Shown in pieces: positions 9,028-21,423 of a DNA stretch of 64,000 nucleotides. Position numbers and translations under genes: made by a program. Origin of the DNA: Pseudomonas putida. GTDB taxonomy: Bacteria; Pseudomonadota; Gammaproteobacteria; Pseudomonadales; Pseudomonadaceae. The notes under the pieces are model-generated. The model searched no databases. It was not told where the DNA came from and saw only the letters and a program-made list of their open reading frames with translations. Within the stretch, counting starts at the first letter, position 1, and each line of letters starts with the position of its first letter. The DNA lies in contig NZ_CP011789.1 of assembly GCF_001636055.1 (NCBI RefSeq), positions 1,178,001-1,242,000 on the forward strand, in the 5' to 3' direction.

Positions 9028-9633
9028 TCAATGGGCCGGGACTTCCAGCGGCGATTGCTGGGGCGTGTTGTCCTGGATGCGCTGGGCCTCTTTCAGGGCT
9101 TCGGCTTCGGCGCGGGCACGCTCGTCAGCCTTGCGCTGAAGGTGCGCCAGGTGCTCCGGGGTAAGCTGCTGCAGGCGGACCATCATGCCCTGCACCAGGT
9201 CGCGACGCATTTCCTGGCGAACCTGAGTGGCTTCCTGGGTGGAGCCGGTGATGTTGTTGCCGTCGTAGACATAGATCTTGCGTACTTCCAGCTTGTCTGC
9301 GAGCAGTACTGCATCGTTCTGACCCTGAACCTCGTAGTTCAGCACGGTGGTCAGCTCGTATTCAGCAGAGCGGCTGCCGCCGGAGTAGGTCGCCGCGCGC
9401 TGGCTGTCCTGCTCGTTGGTCAGTACCAGTTTGTAGGGCGCGCCGGCCTGGACCTTGACACCACTGTTCTGCAGGGTCTGGCGCAGTTGGGTGACGGTCT
9501 CGCCGTAGGCGTTACGTGCACCGAGGTCCAGCTCCTTGAGGGCAATTTCGTTGGTGCCGGTACCGCGCAGCTGGAAACCGCAGGCACTGAGCACGGCGGC
9601 CAGGCCTATTACCAGCAGATTGCGTTTGATCAT
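9028..9633 (-). CDS. lptE: LPS-assembly lipoprotein LptE
   Basis: 201 residues with a lipoprotein signal (lipobox LSAC, Cys18) followed by GFQLRGTG, the hallmark start of mature LptE. LptE plugs the LptD barrel and delivers lipopolysaccharide to the outer leaflet of the outer membrane. The C-terminus is a charged, helical tail (RKADERARAEAEALKEAQ). It lies between leuS and holA in a conserved operon; a GC-rich hairpin sits in the gap to leuS. Confidence 0.95.
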   Translation of the reverse strand: MIKRNLLVIGLAAVLSACGFQLRGTGTNEIALKELDLGARNAYGETVTQLRQTLQNSGVKVQAGAPYKLVLTNEQDSQRAATYSGGSRSAEYELTTVLNYEVQGQNDAVLLADKLEVRKIYVYDGNNITGSTQEATQVRQEMRRDLVQGMMVRLQQLTPEHLAHLQRKADERARAEAEALKEAQRIQDNTPQQSPLEVPAH

Positions 9634-9659
9634 GTTGTTGCTCCCTTGTGGGCCTGTTC

Positions 9660-9687
9660 CGCCCGCCCCGTGTCTAAGGGGCGGGCG
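9660..9687 (-). other. GC-rich hairpin in the leuS-lptE gap
   Basis: Perfect 10-bp arms CGCCCGCCCC (9660-9669) and GGGGCGGGCG (9678-9687) with an 8-base loop, between the leuS stop and the lptE start. There is no U-run on either side, so it is more likely an mRNA-stabilising or partial attenuation structure than a full terminator. Confidence 0.6.
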
Positions 9688-9693
9688 TTGCCA

Positions 9694-12390
<2,697 letters not shown>

Positions 12391-12459
12391 CTAGCATACA
12401 TGAGCGTCGCGCGTCGTGGGAAACCCAGAATGCGATTGACGCCGCGCGGGCCGTTTGTC

Positions 12460-12480
12460 GCAGCGGGCTGCTGCTTTTTT
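12460..12480 (+). terminator. Possible small terminator-like hairpin
   Basis: GCAGC-GGGCT-GCTGC followed by TTTTTT, in the gap upstream of the small gene at 12539. The stem is only 5 bp and there is no plus-strand gene upstream, so it may end a short leader RNA or be chance. Confidence 0.3.
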
Positions 12481-12538
12481 CAGTGCCGCTAAGCTCATCT
12501 ATGGGGGGAGATATTCTTACCTTCAATGAGGTGAACGG

Positions 12539-12853
12539 ATGGGAGAGTCGCAGCTAACCGCAATCAAACCGGAGCTATACGAACGCCTGATCGACCGACT
12601 GGGCCTGGCACTCGAAGTGGCCAGAACCTCGGTGCGACTGCGCGACGAAATGCCAGCAGAATTGGAGCTTCGCGGCCTGAGCCCCGCGGAGTTCCAGGTG
12701 ATCAAGGCTTATCTGGACACGCTTCCGGAGAGCCGTTTCGCCAGTGCCGGCGCCTACCCTCAGCCGGAGTCGGGCAAGGGCAAGATCGTCTGGCTCAAGG
12801 ACCGGCAGCGCCCCGCTGCAATGGACAGATCCAGAACGCAACCTTCCCGATAG
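12539..12853 (+). CDS. Hypothetical protein, 104 aa
   Basis: ATG at 12539 is preceded by a good ribosome-binding site (TGAGGTGAACGG). The product MGESQLTAIKPELYERLIDR... is soluble, largely helical and acidic in its first half (LRDEMPAELELRGLSPAEFQVIKA), then has a short basic tail ending RSRTQPSR. No signal peptide or membrane segment. I do not recognise a family. The start context and position between leuS and the ydcF-type gene support a real gene; function unknown. Confidence 0.65.
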   Translation: MGESQLTAIKPELYERLIDRLGLALEVARTSVRLRDEMPAELELRGLSPAEFQVIKAYLDTLPESRFASAGAYPQPESGKGKIVWLKDRQRPAAMDRSRTQPSR

Positions 12854-12983
12854 CCGTTCAGGACACCAGGCCCGCGTCGTTTCGTGACGCTTCTTCGATA
12901 CACCACTCTGATCGACGCCGGTCGCGCACTTGTTGCCCGGCGTCGATCCTCTTAGGCTGCACCTCTTCTATTGAGGTGCGCGC

Positions 12984-13745
12984 ATGCCGATTCGTTTTTT
13001 CGTCAAGCAGTGGCTTATGCCGCCGGGCTTGCTGTTCCTGTTGTTGTTGGCGGCCTGGTGGATGCGCAAGCGCCGCCCGCGCCTGGCCGGGTTGTGTTTT
13101 GTCATCGGGCTGGCGGGCTTGTGGCTGATGAGCCTGCCGCTGGTGGTACAGGAGTCGGCGCGGGCGTTGGAAACCGAGGCGCCCCTGGCGCTGGATGAGT
13201 GGGCCGGGTTGGCCGCGCGTGCCGATGCCATCGTGATCCTGGGCGCAGGCCGGGAGCGTGGCGATCCGGCCTGGGGCGGACAGGACCAGCCCGCTGGCAC
13301 GGCGCTGGAGCGTATGCGCTATGCGGCGCAGTTGGCCAAGGCTTCGGGCTTGCCGGTGCTGACCACCGGCGGCCTGCACTACGGCACGCCGCCGAGCGAG
13401 GCGCAACTGATGGCCGATCGGCTCAAGGCTGACTTTGGGGTGGATGTGACCTGGAAGGAAGAGGCCAGCCGCACGACCTGGGAAAACGCTCGTTTCAGCG
13501 CTGATGTTCTGCAGCCGTTGGGCCTGCGCCGTGTGGTGGTGGTGACCCAGGCCTGGCACATGCAACGCTCACGCTGGAGCTTCGAGCAGGTGGGGTTCGA
13601 AGTGGTGCCCGCGCCAGTGGGTTTCCTGGGGGGCGATCATGCGCGACCGTTTGCCGGGCTGCTGCCGGAAAGCCGGGCGATCTGGCAGAGCGGGCAGTTG
13701 CTCAACGAGGCGATGGGGCTGCTGGGATATCGATTGTTCTATTGA
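12984..13745 (+). CDS. YdcF/ElyC (DUF218) family membrane protein
   Basis: 253 residues, ATG preceded by GAGGTGCGCGC. Two N-terminal membrane segments (about residues 9-26 and 35-56) are followed by a periplasmic DUF218 domain: ADAIVILGAG, ERMRYAAQLAK, LPVLTTGG and VVVVTQAWHMQRS are the family landmarks. In E. coli the same architecture occurs in ElyC, which affects envelope peptidoglycan and lipid-carrier metabolism. Orthology to ElyC rather than another DUF218 member is not settled. Confidence 0.85.
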   Translation: MPIRFFVKQWLMPPGLLFLLLLAAWWMRKRRPRLAGLCFVIGLAGLWLMSLPLVVQESARALETEAPLALDEWAGLAARADAIVILGAGRERGDPAWGGQDQPAGTALERMRYAAQLAKASGLPVLTTGGLHYGTPPSEAQLMADRLKADFGVDVTWKEEASRTTWENARFSADVLQPLGLRRVVVVTQAWHMQRSRWSFEQVGFEVVPAPVGFLGGDHARPFAGLLPESRAIWQSGQLLNEAMGLLGYRLFY

Positions 13746-13786
13746 TGTGGCAAACGCTGTGCTGGTCTCTTCAAGGGGAGCCCGCG

Positions 13787-13845
13787 CCCACAGGCACTGG
13801 GCCGTGAAGACCTTGCAGTGCCTGTGGGGGCGGCCTTGCCCGCGC
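13787..13845. repeat. REP-like element with hairpin
   Basis: CCCACAGGCACTG (13787-13799) pairs with CAGTGCCTGTGGG (13816-13828), and a REP-like core GGCGGCCTTGCCCGCGC follows directly. It lies between the 3' ends of the ydcF-type gene and lnt. Confidence 0.6.
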
Positions 13846-13866
13846 AAAAAAGCCCGTTAGAGGGCT
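13846..13866 (-). terminator. Terminator of the phoH-ybeY-corC-lnt operon
   Basis: On the minus strand AGCCC-TCTAAC-GGGCT is followed by TTTTT. The stem overlaps the TAA stop of lnt, so the terminator is embedded in the gene end. Confidence 0.75.
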
Positions 13867-15374
13867 CTGGCAATCCTGGCTGCCAGTAGCGCCCAGCCCA
13901 TCAGCAGCACGCAGATGATTGCCAATGGCCACGAGCGCCACTGTAGGTAAGGCGTGAGCTGCTGCATCGGCACCACATCACCATACAGAATCGCCTTCTG
14001 GAACTGCGGAATCTGGGTGGTGATCCTGCCGAACGGGTCGATCAGGGCCGTTACACCATTGTTGGTGGCGCGGATCATCCAGCGGCCCGCCTCGAGTGCG
14101 CGCATCTGTGCCATCTGCAGGTGCTGTAACGGGCCGATCGAGGTGCCGAACCAGGTGTCGTTGCTGATGGTCAGCAGCAGATCGCTCTGCGCTGCCAGCT
14201 CTGCGGCGAATTCCGGGTAGACCACTTCGTAGCAGATGTACGGCGCTATCTGATAGCCCTTGGCCTGCAGCAGAGGCTGGTCTTCCGGCCCGCGGGCGAA
14301 GTCGGACATCGGCAGGTTGAAGAACTCGATCAGCCCGCGCAGCACGTCCTGCAGCGGAACGTACTCGCCAAATGGCACCAGCTTCTGCTTGAGGTAGGTG
14401 CCGTCGCCTTCGCCGGTCACGGTGATGCCGTTGTAGTAGCGGCGCTGATGGTGCACCACTTCGCGGATCGGCACCCCGGTGATCAGCGCCGAATGACGGT
14501 CAGAGGCGAAGCTGCCCATCATGTCGATGTAGCCCTGGGCCTGGTCCTTGAGCACCGGTACTGCGGTCTCGGGCCAGATCAACAGGTCGACCGGCTTGGA
14601 GCTCAGGCTCATGTCGCGGTACAGCGCCAGTTGGGCGTTGACGTGGGCCGGGTCCCATTTCAGATCCTGCTCGACGTTACCCTGCACCGCAGCCACTTTC
14701 AGTGGCTCGCCGGCCGGTCGGGTCCAGGCGTGGTCCTTGAGCGCCAGGCCGATGCCCCACGGGGCGACCAGCAGCAGTGCGCCCACGGCGAGGAAGGCCG
14801 GGCGTGCCCGCAAACGGTGCAGGTTGCACAGCAGTGCGGCAGAAAGCGCCAGGGCGAAGGAAATCAGCCAGACACCCCCCAGCGGCGCAAGCCCCGCCAG
14901 CGGACCGTCAAGCTGGCTGTAGCCGGCGTAGAGCCAGGGGAAACCGGTCAGGAACCAGCCGCGGAACGCCTCCTGCAACAGCCACAGGGCGGCGAAGCAC
15001 AGGGCGTCAGCCAGTGGTGCCTCGTTGCGCCGCAGCCAGCGCGCCCAGAGCCAGGCGGGCAGGGCGAAGAACCAGGCGATGGCGGCGAAGAATGCCACCA
15101 GCAGCAGGGTCGCCAGCAAGGGCGACGCCCCGCCGTAGGTATTGATGCTGACGTAGATCCAGCTGGTGCCAGCGCCATACAGGCCGAACCCATAGCACCA
15201 GCCGCGACCCAAAGCCTGGCGCGGGCTGAGCTCGCGCAGGCCGAGGTAGAACAGCATGATCGCCAGCAAGGCGATCGGCCAGATGTCGAAGGGCGCCAGG
15301 GCCAGGGAGGTGGAAGCGCCGGCCACCATGGCCAGCAGGTTACCGGGCCAGCCGGGGCGGGTGATCCAGCGCAT
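13857..15374 (-). CDS. lnt: Apolipoprotein N-acyltransferase
   Basis: 505 residues. About six N-terminal membrane helices are followed by a periplasmic nitrilase-like domain with the Glu-Lys-Cys triad in LIWPETAVP, YLKQKLVPFGEY and PYICYEVVYPE, and a final C-terminal helix. It adds the third acyl chain to the N-terminal Cys of lipoproteins, including RlpA and LptE in this window. It starts 8 bases after the corC stop; the pair is conserved in gammaproteobacteria. Confidence 0.97.
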   Translation of the reverse strand: MRWITRPGWPGNLLAMVAGASTSLALAPFDIWPIALLAIMLFYLGLRELSPRQALGRGWCYGFGLYGAGTSWIYVSINTYGGASPLLATLLLVAFFAAIAWFFALPAWLWARWLRRNEAPLADALCFAALWLLQEAFRGWFLTGFPWLYAGYSQLDGPLAGLAPLGGVWLISFALALSAALLCNLHRLRARPAFLAVGALLLVAPWGIGLALKDHAWTRPAGEPLKVAAVQGNVEQDLKWDPAHVNAQLALYRDMSLSSKPVDLLIWPETAVPVLKDQAQGYIDMMGSFASDRHSALITGVPIREVVHHQRRYYNGITVTGEGDGTYLKQKLVPFGEYVPLQDVLRGLIEFFNLPMSDFARGPEDQPLLQAKGYQIAPYICYEVVYPEFAAELAAQSDLLLTISNDTWFGTSIGPLQHLQMAQMRALEAGRWMIRATNNGVTALIDPFGRITTQIPQFQKAILYGDVVPMQQLTPYLQWRSWPLAIICVLLMGWALLAARIARAL

Positions 15375-15382
15375 GTTCGTCC

Positions 15383-16222
15383 TTAGCGGGTGATCGGGGT
15401 CAGGCGCAGCAAGTGTATCCGGCGGCTGTCGGCATTGAGGATGCGGAAGCGATAGGCGCCGATTTCGGTGGTCTCGTTGCGCTTGGGCAGGTGACCAAAG
15501 GCGCTCATGACCAGGCCGCCGACAGTGTCGAACTCATCGTCGGAGAACTCGCTGTCGAAGAACTCGTTGAAGTTCTCGATCGGCGTGAGCGCTTTAACCA
15601 GGAAGTCGCCACTGGGCAGTGGCTTGATGTAGCTGTCTTCCTCGACGTCGTGCTCGTCCTCGATGTCGCCGACGATCTGCTCGAGCACGTCCTCGATGGT
15701 TACCAGGCCCGCGACGCCGCCGTATTCGTCGATGACGATGGCCATGTGATTGTGGTTGGCGCGGAACTCGCGCAGCAGCACGTTCAGGCGCTTGGACTCC
15801 GGCACGAAGGTGGCCGGGCGCAGCAGGTCCTTGATGTTGAAGCTGTCGCCGTTCTCCTTGAGGATCAGCGGCAGCAGGTCCTTGGCCAGCAGGATCCCGA
15901 GCACATCGTCATGGCTTTCACCAATCACCGGGTAGCGCGAGTGCGCGGCGTCGATCACCGCCGGCAGGAATTCGCGTGGGGACTGGCTGGCCTTGATGCT
16001 GATCATCTGCGAGCGCGGGACCATGATGTCGCGTACCTGCAGGTCAGCGACCTGGATGGCACCTTCGACGATGGTCAACGCTTCGCTGTCGAGCAGCTTG
16101 TTCTGATGGGCTTCGCGCAGCAGCTCGAGGAGCTCCTGGCGGTTTTTCGGCTCATGGGCAAAAGCCTGGGTCAGTTTACCCAGCCAGGACTTCTGCCCGT
16201 TGCTCGATCGATCTTCGCTCAT
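15383..16222 (-). CDS. corC: CorC/HlyC family CBS-domain protein
   Basis: 279 residues without membrane segments. Tandem CBS domains (starting at VRDIMVPRSQMISI and repeated near VPESKRLNVLLREFR) are followed by VVIDEYGGVAGLVTIEDVLEQIVGDIEDEHD and a C-terminal CorC_HlyC domain. This is the short, cytosolic form linked to Mg/Co efflux with CorA-type or CorB-type proteins. Its constant association with lnt and ybeY suggests a wider envelope or ribosome role that is unresolved. Confidence 0.92.
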   Translation of the reverse strand: MSEDRSSNGQKSWLGKLTQAFAHEPKNRQELLELLREAHQNKLLDSEALTIVEGAIQVADLQVRDIMVPRSQMISIKASQSPREFLPAVIDAAHSRYPVIGESHDDVLGILLAKDLLPLILKENGDSFNIKDLLRPATFVPESKRLNVLLREFRANHNHMAIVIDEYGGVAGLVTIEDVLEQIVGDIEDEHDVEEDSYIKPLPSGDFLVKALTPIENFNEFFDSEFSDDEFDTVGGLVMSAFGHLPKRNETTEIGAYRFRILNADSRRIHLLRLTPITR

Positions 16223-16251
16223 GGCGGTTTACTCGTGTTCCTTTGCAGTGA

Positions 16252-16725
16252 TCAAGGGTTGATTGAATCGGTGTCGTCATCGGCGTACGGGTCAGGATGA
16301 CCCAGTTCGGCCAGCAATTCGCGTTCCAGGGCTTCCATTTCCTCGGCCTCATCGTCGTCGATGTGGTCGTAGCCGAGCAGGTGCAGGCAACCGTGAATGA
16401 CCAGGTGCGCCCAGTGTGCCTCCAGCGCCTTGCCTTGCTCGCTGGCTTCGCGCTCGACCACCGGCACGCAGATGACCAGGTCGCCCAGCAGCGGAATATC
16501 CAGCAGTTCGTCGGGCACGTCAGCAGGGAAGGACAATACGTTGGTCGCGTAGTCCTTGTGCCGGTAGGTGTTGTTCAGTTCACGGCCTTCGGCCTCGTCG
16601 ACCAGGCGGATGGTCATCTCCGAGTCGGCGCTGCGCTGGCGCAATGCCAGCTCGCACCAGCGGCGGAATGCCGCGTCATCCGGGGCGGGGGTATCGGTGG
16701 CCCGTTGCAGATCGAGTTCAAGCAT
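16252..16725 (-). CDS. ybeY: Endoribonuclease YbeY (rRNA maturation)
   Basis: 157 residues. The zinc motif H-G-x2-H-L-x-G-Y-D-H is intact as [11 protein letters not shown], and the conserved [18 protein letters not shown] segment precedes it. YbeY takes part in 16S rRNA 3'-end maturation and 70S quality control. Its ATG overlaps the end of phoH by 8 bases, so translation is coupled. Confidence 0.96.
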   Translation of the reverse strand: MLELDLQRATDTPAPDDAAFRRWCELALRQRSADSEMTIRLVDEAEGRELNNTYRHKDYATNVLSFPADVPDELLDIPLLGDLVICVPVVEREASEQGKALEAHWAHLVIHGCLHLLGYDHIDDDEAEEMEALERELLAELGHPDPYADDDTDSINP

Positions 16726-17716
16726 CTTTGGCGGGCGCCTCGGGCTTGGCCTGGCGGGCTTCGAAGCGATCGTAGGCTTCGACGATGCGCTGCACCAGCG
16801 GATGGCGTACCACGTCCTTGGGCTGGAAATGGGTGAAACTGATGCCCGGGACGTCCCTGAGCACTTCGATCACGTGAGCCAGCCCCGACTTGGTGCCACG
16901 CGGCAGGTCGACCTGGGTGATGTCGCCGGTGATCACTGCAGTCGAGCCGAAGCCGATGCGGGTGAGGAACATCTTCATCTGCTCGAGGGTGGTGTTCTGG
17001 CTTTCGTCGAGGATGATGAAACTGTTGTTCAGCGTGCGGCCGCGCATGTAGGCCAGCGGGGCGATCTCGATCACCTGGCGCTCGATCAGCTTGGCCACGT
17101 GCTCGAAGCCGAGCATCTCGTACAGGGCGTCGTACAACGGGCGCAGGTAAGGGTCGATCTTCTGGGCCAGGTCGCCGGGCAGGAAACCGAGCTTCTCGCC
17201 GGCTTCGACCGCCGGGCGCACCAGCAGGATGCGGCGCACCTGTTCGCGCTCCAGCGCATCGACGGCGCAGGCCACGGCCAGGTAGGTCTTGCCGGTGCCG
17301 GCCGGGCCGATGCCGAAGTTGATGTCGTTGGCCAGGATTTCCTTGACGTAGCGCTGCTGGTTGGCCCCGCGCGGGCGGATGTTGCCCTTGCGCGTGCGCA
17401 GCGAGACGCTGACTTCGTTGACGGCGGGGTTGTCGATGTTCTCGACCGCCGACTCCTGGAGATAGAGGTGGACCGTTTCCGGCGACAGGTCGGTGGCCTT
17501 GGTCTCGCGATAGAGACGGCGCAGCAGCTGTTCGGCGGCGGAGGTGGTCTTGGGCTCGCCGATCAGTTCGAACTGATTGCCGCGGTTGCGGATCTCGATG
17601 GCCAGGCGTTGTTCGATCAGGCGCAGGTGCTCGTCGAACTGGCCACACAAGTTGGCGAAACGGTGGGCCTCGAAGGGTTCGAGGGTGAAGCGATGGGGTT
17701 GTATGGGTGCGTTCAA
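16718..17716 (-). CDS. ybeZ: PhoH-like ATPase (YbeZ)
   Basis: 332 residues with a TTG start giving [16 protein letters not shown]; no in-frame ATG lies just upstream. Walker [28 protein letters not shown] and Walker [12 protein letters not shown] are all present, followed by [10 protein letters not shown]. The family is an ATPase, possibly with helicase activity, that works with YbeY in RNA metabolism. In P. aeruginosa and enterobacteria miaB usually sits just upstream; here the next gene upstream is a Sel1 protein instead (see findings). Confidence 0.93.
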   Translation of the reverse strand: MNAPIQPHRFTLEPFEAHRFANLCGQFDEHLRLIEQRLAIEIRNRGNQFELIGEPKTTSAAEQLLRRLYRETKATDLSPETVHLYLQESAVENIDNPAVNEVSVSLRTRKGNIRPRGANQQRYVKEILANDINFGIGPAGTGKTYLAVACAVDALEREQVRRILLVRPAVEAGEKLGFLPGDLAQKIDPYLRPLYDALYEMLGFEHVAKLIERQVIEIAPLAYMRGRTLNNSFIILDESQNTTLEQMKMFLTRIGFGSTAVITGDITQVDLPRGTKSGLAHVIEVLRDVPGISFTHFQPKDVVRHPLVQRIVEAYDRFEARQAKPEAPAKDA

Positions 17717-17847
17717 GGTCGGTTCAAGGCGCTCGACGAAGGATATGAACTCAAGAATAACCCTTGAGCGACAGTGGCGAAAGATCTGAAACGATCAAGG
17801 GCAAGGCTGACAGTCTGCCAGCACCATTTGACGATTGGATGATCGGA

Positions 17848-18399
17848 TCAGGGCAGCGGCGAGAACGGCGTGCGCCCTTCGGCGCTTTGCAGCTCCAGAA
17901 GGTACTTGCGGAAGATCTGCCCGAGCACTTGCGTGGCATGCTCGAGTTCGTCGCGGGGCATCTGCTCGGTGACTTCGTCGGCCATGTCCAGCGCGTCTTC
18001 GGCGCCGTTGACCGCAGCGATCTTCAGCAGGATATAGGCCTGGACGTTGTTGGCCTTGACCCCCTCGCCATGGAAGAACATGCCGCCCAGACGATATTGG
18101 GCCTGGGCATGACCCTGCAGCGAGGCTTTCTCGAACCAGTTCAGTGCCTTGTTCAGGTCCTTGGGGGCCTGGTTGCCGGTGTAGTAGAACTCGCCCAGTT
18201 CGTACTGCGCCTGGGCATCGCCGGATTCCGCACTTTGCGCGCAGGCTTTCAGCGCATTCTCCAGGTCTTGCGGCTGGGCATTGAGAGTGCAGCGGCCCGT
18301 CGCTGGAATCAGCAACGAGTTACCGCCCTCTGCCAGGGCCAGCAGGGGCTGAAGAAGCAACAGGCAGCCCAGGGTGAGGGCGCGGCCGGTGCGGTTCAT
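17848..18399 (-). CDS. Secreted Sel1-like repeat protein
   Basis: 183 residues from ATG 18399 (MNRTGRALTLGCLLLL), which starts a Sec signal peptide ending near LALA; the longer frame from 18450 would bury it. Sel1 repeats follow: SGDAQAQYELGEFYYTG, NKALNWFEKASLQGHAQAQY and RLGGMFFHGEGVKANNVQAY, ending in a helical tail. Sel1 repeats are protein-interaction helices common in periplasmic proteins. No catalytic residues are visible; partner unknown. Confidence 0.85.
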   Translation of the reverse strand: MNRTGRALTLGCLLLLQPLLALAEGGNSLLIPATGRCTLNAQPQDLENALKACAQSAESGDAQAQYELGEFYYTGNQAPKDLNKALNWFEKASLQGHAQAQYRLGGMFFHGEGVKANNVQAYILLKIAAVNGAEDALDMADEVTEQMPRDELEHATQVLGQIFRKYLLELQSAEGRTPFSPLP

Positions 18400-18551
18400 G
18401 GGGATCGACTTACCTCTGCAAAGCTGCGGCCAATGTCTCTGGTGGCACATTATGGGATAAGCAGCGCCAACCTTACAAAGTTTTACTCGAAATTCTGCAT
18501 CGAGGTGTATTTGTGCGACTTGTGATGGGGCTCACGTTTTGCTCTGAAGCA

Positions 18552-18618
18552 GCCTCATCGGGGTACAACCCTGCCCCACAGACGATAGCTGTGGGGTGGG
18601 CTTGCCCCGCGATGAGGC
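18552..18618. repeat. Nested hairpin, REP-like, after hemL
   Basis: Outer arms GCCTCATCG (18552-18560) and CGATGAGGC (18610-18618) enclose an inner hairpin CCCCACAG/CTGTGGGG (18574-18581, 18589-18596) and a REP-like GGGCTTGCCCCGCG. It lies just beyond the hemL stop and may end its transcript. Confidence 0.6.
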
Positions 18619-18629
18619 CGTCAGGTGGG

Positions 18630-19913
18630 TCACTTCAGCTTGGCAAATGCCCGCTCGGCCGCATCCAGGGTGATCTGCAGCTCTTTCTCGCCATGGGCGA
18701 TGGAGGTGAAGCCCGCTTCGAACGCACTCGGTGCCAGGTACACACCGCCCTCAAGCATCAGGTGGAAGAAGCGCTTGAAGCGCTCTGCGTCGCTGGCCAT
18801 CACATCGTCGAAGGTGACGATGTCGTCGGCACCGGTGAAGTACAGGCCAAACATCGCACCTGCCTGGGTGGTGACGAACGGCACGCCGGCAGCATCGGCG
18901 CGTTGTTGCAGGCCGTCGAGCATACGGCTGGTGAAGGCGCTCAGCTCGTCGTGGAAGCCCGGGCGGCTGATCAGCTTGAGGGTGGTCAGGCCGGCGGCCA
19001 TGGCCAGCGGGTTGCCAGACAGGGTGCCTGCCTGGTAGACCGGGCCGAGCGGGGCGATGCAACCCATGATCTCGCGCTTGCCGCCGAAACAGCCTACCGG
19101 CATGCCGCCACCAACGATCTTGCCGAAGGTCGACAGGTCCGGGGTAATGCCGTAGTGGCCCTGGGCGCCACCCAGCGATACGCGGAAACCGGTCATCACT
19201 TCATCGAAGATCAGCACCACACCGTGCTTGTCGCACAGCGCGCGCAGGCCTTCGAGGAAGCCTGGCGCCGGCGGTACACAGTTCATGTTGCCGGCTACCG
19301 GCTCGACGATGATGCAGGCCACTGTCTGGCCAACGTCGGCGAGGGTCTTCTCGACGGCTGCGATGTCGTTGAACGGCAGGGTCAGTGTGTGCTTGGCGAA
19401 GTCGGCCGGCACGCCCGCCGAGCTCGGCACGCCTTGGGTGAGCAGGCCGGAACCGGCTTTGACCAGCAGGCTGTCGGAGTGGCCGTGGTAGCAGCCTTCG
19501 AACTTGATGATCGCATCGCGACCGGTGTAGCCACGGGCCAGGCGAATGGCGCTCATGGTGGCTTCGGTGCCTGAGCTGACCATGCGCACCATCTCCATGG
19601 ACGGCACGATCGAGCAGACCAGGTCGGCCATCTCGGTTTCCATGGCGGTCGGCGCACCGTACGACAGGCCGTGCTCCAGCTGACGGCGTACCGCGTCCAG
19701 TACGTCCGGGTGACCGTGGCCGAGAATCATCGGCCCCCAGGAACCGACGTAGTCGACGTAGCGCTTGTCGTCTTCATCGACCACATAGGCGCCCTCGGCA
19801 TGTTTGAAGAACAGCGGGGTGCCGCCAACGCTCTTGAAGGCGCGCACCGGCGAGTTGACGCCGCCGGGAATGTGCTTCTGGGCTTGGGCGAACAGGGTTT
19901 CGGAACGGGACAT
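18630..19913 (-). CDS. hemL: Glutamate-1-semialdehyde 2,1-aminomutase
   Basis: 427 residues, full length. The fold-type I aminotransferase features are clear: [44 protein letters not shown] and the PLP-binding Lys in [14 protein letters not shown]. It converts glutamate-1-semialdehyde to 5-aminolevulinate, the committed haem precursor in the C5 pathway. thiE lies 17 bases upstream on the same strand, in the order thiD-thiE-hemL found across Pseudomonas. Confidence 0.98.
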   Translation of the reverse strand: MSRSETLFAQAQKHIPGGVNSPVRAFKSVGGTPLFFKHAEGAYVVDEDDKRYVDYVGSWGPMILGHGHPDVLDAVRRQLEHGLSYGAPTAMETEMADLVCSIVPSMEMVRMVSSGTEATMSAIRLARGYTGRDAIIKFEGCYHGHSDSLLVKAGSGLLTQGVPSSAGVPADFAKHTLTLPFNDIAAVEKTLADVGQTVACIIVEPVAGNMNCVPPAPGFLEGLRALCDKHGVVLIFDEVMTGFRVSLGGAQGHYGITPDLSTFGKIVGGGMPVGCFGGKREIMGCIAPLGPVYQAGTLSGNPLAMAAGLTTLKLISRPGFHDELSAFTSRMLDGLQQRADAAGVPFVTTQAGAMFGLYFTGADDIVTFDDVMASDAERFKRFFHLMLEGGVYLAPSAFEAGFTSIAHGEKELQITLDAAERAFAKLK

Positions 19914-19930
19914 GGGATCTTCTCTCGAAA

Positions 19931-20554
19931 TCAGGAAGCGAACAGGGCGTTGAAGGCGCGGGCGCGGCGGGTGACTTCCTGCGCGCTGTCGGCACCGAAC
20001 AGGCCGTGGATCACCGCCAGCAGGTCGGCGCCATGGGCGACCAGCGGGGCGGCGTTGTCGAGGGTGATGCCACCGATCACCGCGATCGGCAGCTTGACCT
20101 GGGCGCGGGCCTGCTCGATCAGGTCGAGGCGGGCGGCCGGGGCGCCGGGCTTGGTCAGGGAATTGAAGAAGCGGCCGAAGGCCACGTAGCTTGCCCCTTC
20201 GCTGGCCGCCTGTGCGGCCAGGTCGAGGGCGGCATGGCAGGTCGAGCCAATGATGGCGTTGCGCCCGAGCAAGGCACGGGCGGGTGTGAGCGGGCCGTCG
20301 GTCTGCCCCAGATGCACGCCGACGCCCAGGCGCGCGGCCAGCTCGGCGTCATCGTTGATGATCAGCTGGGTGCCGTAGCGTTCGCAGAGTTGCATCAGCG
20401 CTTCGGCCTCGCGCAGGCGTCGCGCCGCATCGTCACCCTTGTCGCGGTACTGCAGCAGGCAGACACCGCCTTCGAGCGCTGCCTCGACATGCGAAAGGAA
20501 ACGGCCGGCAAGCAGCTGGCTGTCGGTGATCGCGTACAGGCCGCGTAGCTTCAT
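19931..20554 (-). CDS. thiE: Thiamine-phosphate synthase
   Basis: 207 residues from ATG 20554 ([19 protein letters not shown]). A much longer in-frame reading back into thiD is antisense-like composition and is rejected. The TIM-barrel landmarks [49 protein letters not shown] and VIGGI are present. It joins HMP-PP and the thiazole phosphate to give thiamine phosphate. It begins 14 bases after the thiD stop. Confidence 0.96.
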   Translation of the reverse strand: MKLRGLYAITDSQLLAGRFLSHVEAALEGGVCLLQYRDKGDDAARRLREAEALMQLCERYGTQLIINDDAELAARLGVGVHLGQTDGPLTPARALLGRNAIIGSTCHAALDLAAQAASEGASYVAFGRFFNSLTKPGAPAARLDLIEQARAQVKLPIAVIGGITLDNAAPLVAHGADLLAVIHGLFGADSAQEVTRRARAFNALFAS

Positions 20555-20568
20555 GTGATGGCCTCGTA

Positions 20569-21366
20569 TCAGGAGCAGAAGTCCAGGGGCAGGCGGCGGG
20601 GCACGTACTGGCCCTTGCCCAGTTGCTCGGCGTCGCGCAGCGTGCGCCAGGTGTAGTCCAGGGCGCTGCGCACCGCGCTTTCGAGCTGCTCGCCCAACGC
20701 CAGGCGACCGGCCAGGGCGCTGGCCAGCGTGCAGCCTGAACCATGGTAGCTGCCGGGCAGGCGTTGGCAGGTCCAGGTGTGTTGCTGGCCGCTGCGGCTG
20801 TACAGACGGTTGTGGATTTCCACCTCGTCGCCATGGCCGCCGGTAATCAGAAGATGCTCGCAGAACGGCAGAAGTTTCTCTGCGCATTCGTCTGCGCTGC
20901 CGTTCGGCAGTTCGGCAAGGATGCGTGCCTCGGGCAGGTTGGGCGTCGCGATGGTGGCCCGCGGCAGCAGACGCTCGCGCAGGGCGTAGCCGACCTCGTC
21001 CTTGCCTAGGCGGCCGCCACCACCGGCACGCAGCACCGGATCGCAGACCAGCGGCAGGTGCGGATGCGCGGCGAGGAGTTCGGCGACGGTATCGACCATC
21101 TCGGTCGAGCCGAGCATGCCCAGCTTGACCGCTGCCACGCTGGAGTCGGTCAGCACGGCGTTGGCCTGGGCCAGCACCCACTCGCGGTCGAGCACGCGGA
21201 AGTCGGAAACGTTGACGGTATCCTGGACGGTCAGTGCGGTCACGGCAGGGGCGGCGTGACAGCCTTGGGCGATCAGGGCTTCGATATCTGCCTGCAGGCC
21301 GGCGCCGCCACTGGGGTCGTGGCCGGAGAGACAGAGGACAACGGGGCGGGAGCTGTAGGTATTCAT
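20569..21366 (-). CDS. thiD: Hydroxymethylpyrimidine/phosphomethylpyrimidine kinase
   Basis: 265 residues from ATG 21366 ([21 protein letters not shown]); the in-frame start 21 bases upstream is less likely. Ribokinase-fold motifs [29 protein letters not shown] and [12 protein letters not shown] are intact. It phosphorylates HMP twice to supply ThiE. Heads the thiD-thiE-hemL run. No TPP riboswitch was recognised upstream; the 264-base gap to the sensor kinase holds a RutR-like palindrome. Confidence 0.95.
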   Translation of the reverse strand: MNTYSSRPVVLCLSGHDPSGGAGLQADIEALIAQGCHAAPAVTALTVQDTVNVSDFRVLDREWVLAQANAVLTDSSVAAVKLGMLGSTEMVDTVAELLAAHPHLPLVCDPVLRAGGGGRLGKDEVGYALRERLLPRATIATPNLPEARILAELPNGSADECAEKLLPFCEHLLITGGHGDEVEIHNRLYSRSGQQHTWTCQRLPGSYHGSGCTLASALAGRLALGEQLESAVRSALDYTWRTLRDAEQLGKGQYVPRRLPLDFCS

Positions 21367-21423
21367 GTTCGGCGAGCTTACCATCAAACCCCTTTGCGCG
21401 AATCGGCGAGTGCGGCAATTTAG

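Noticed and set aside
20555..21418. In-frame N-terminal extension of thiE through thiD
   Set aside because: The extension is Arg/Pro-rich shadow sequence of thiD in another frame; thiE of normal length starts at 20554.
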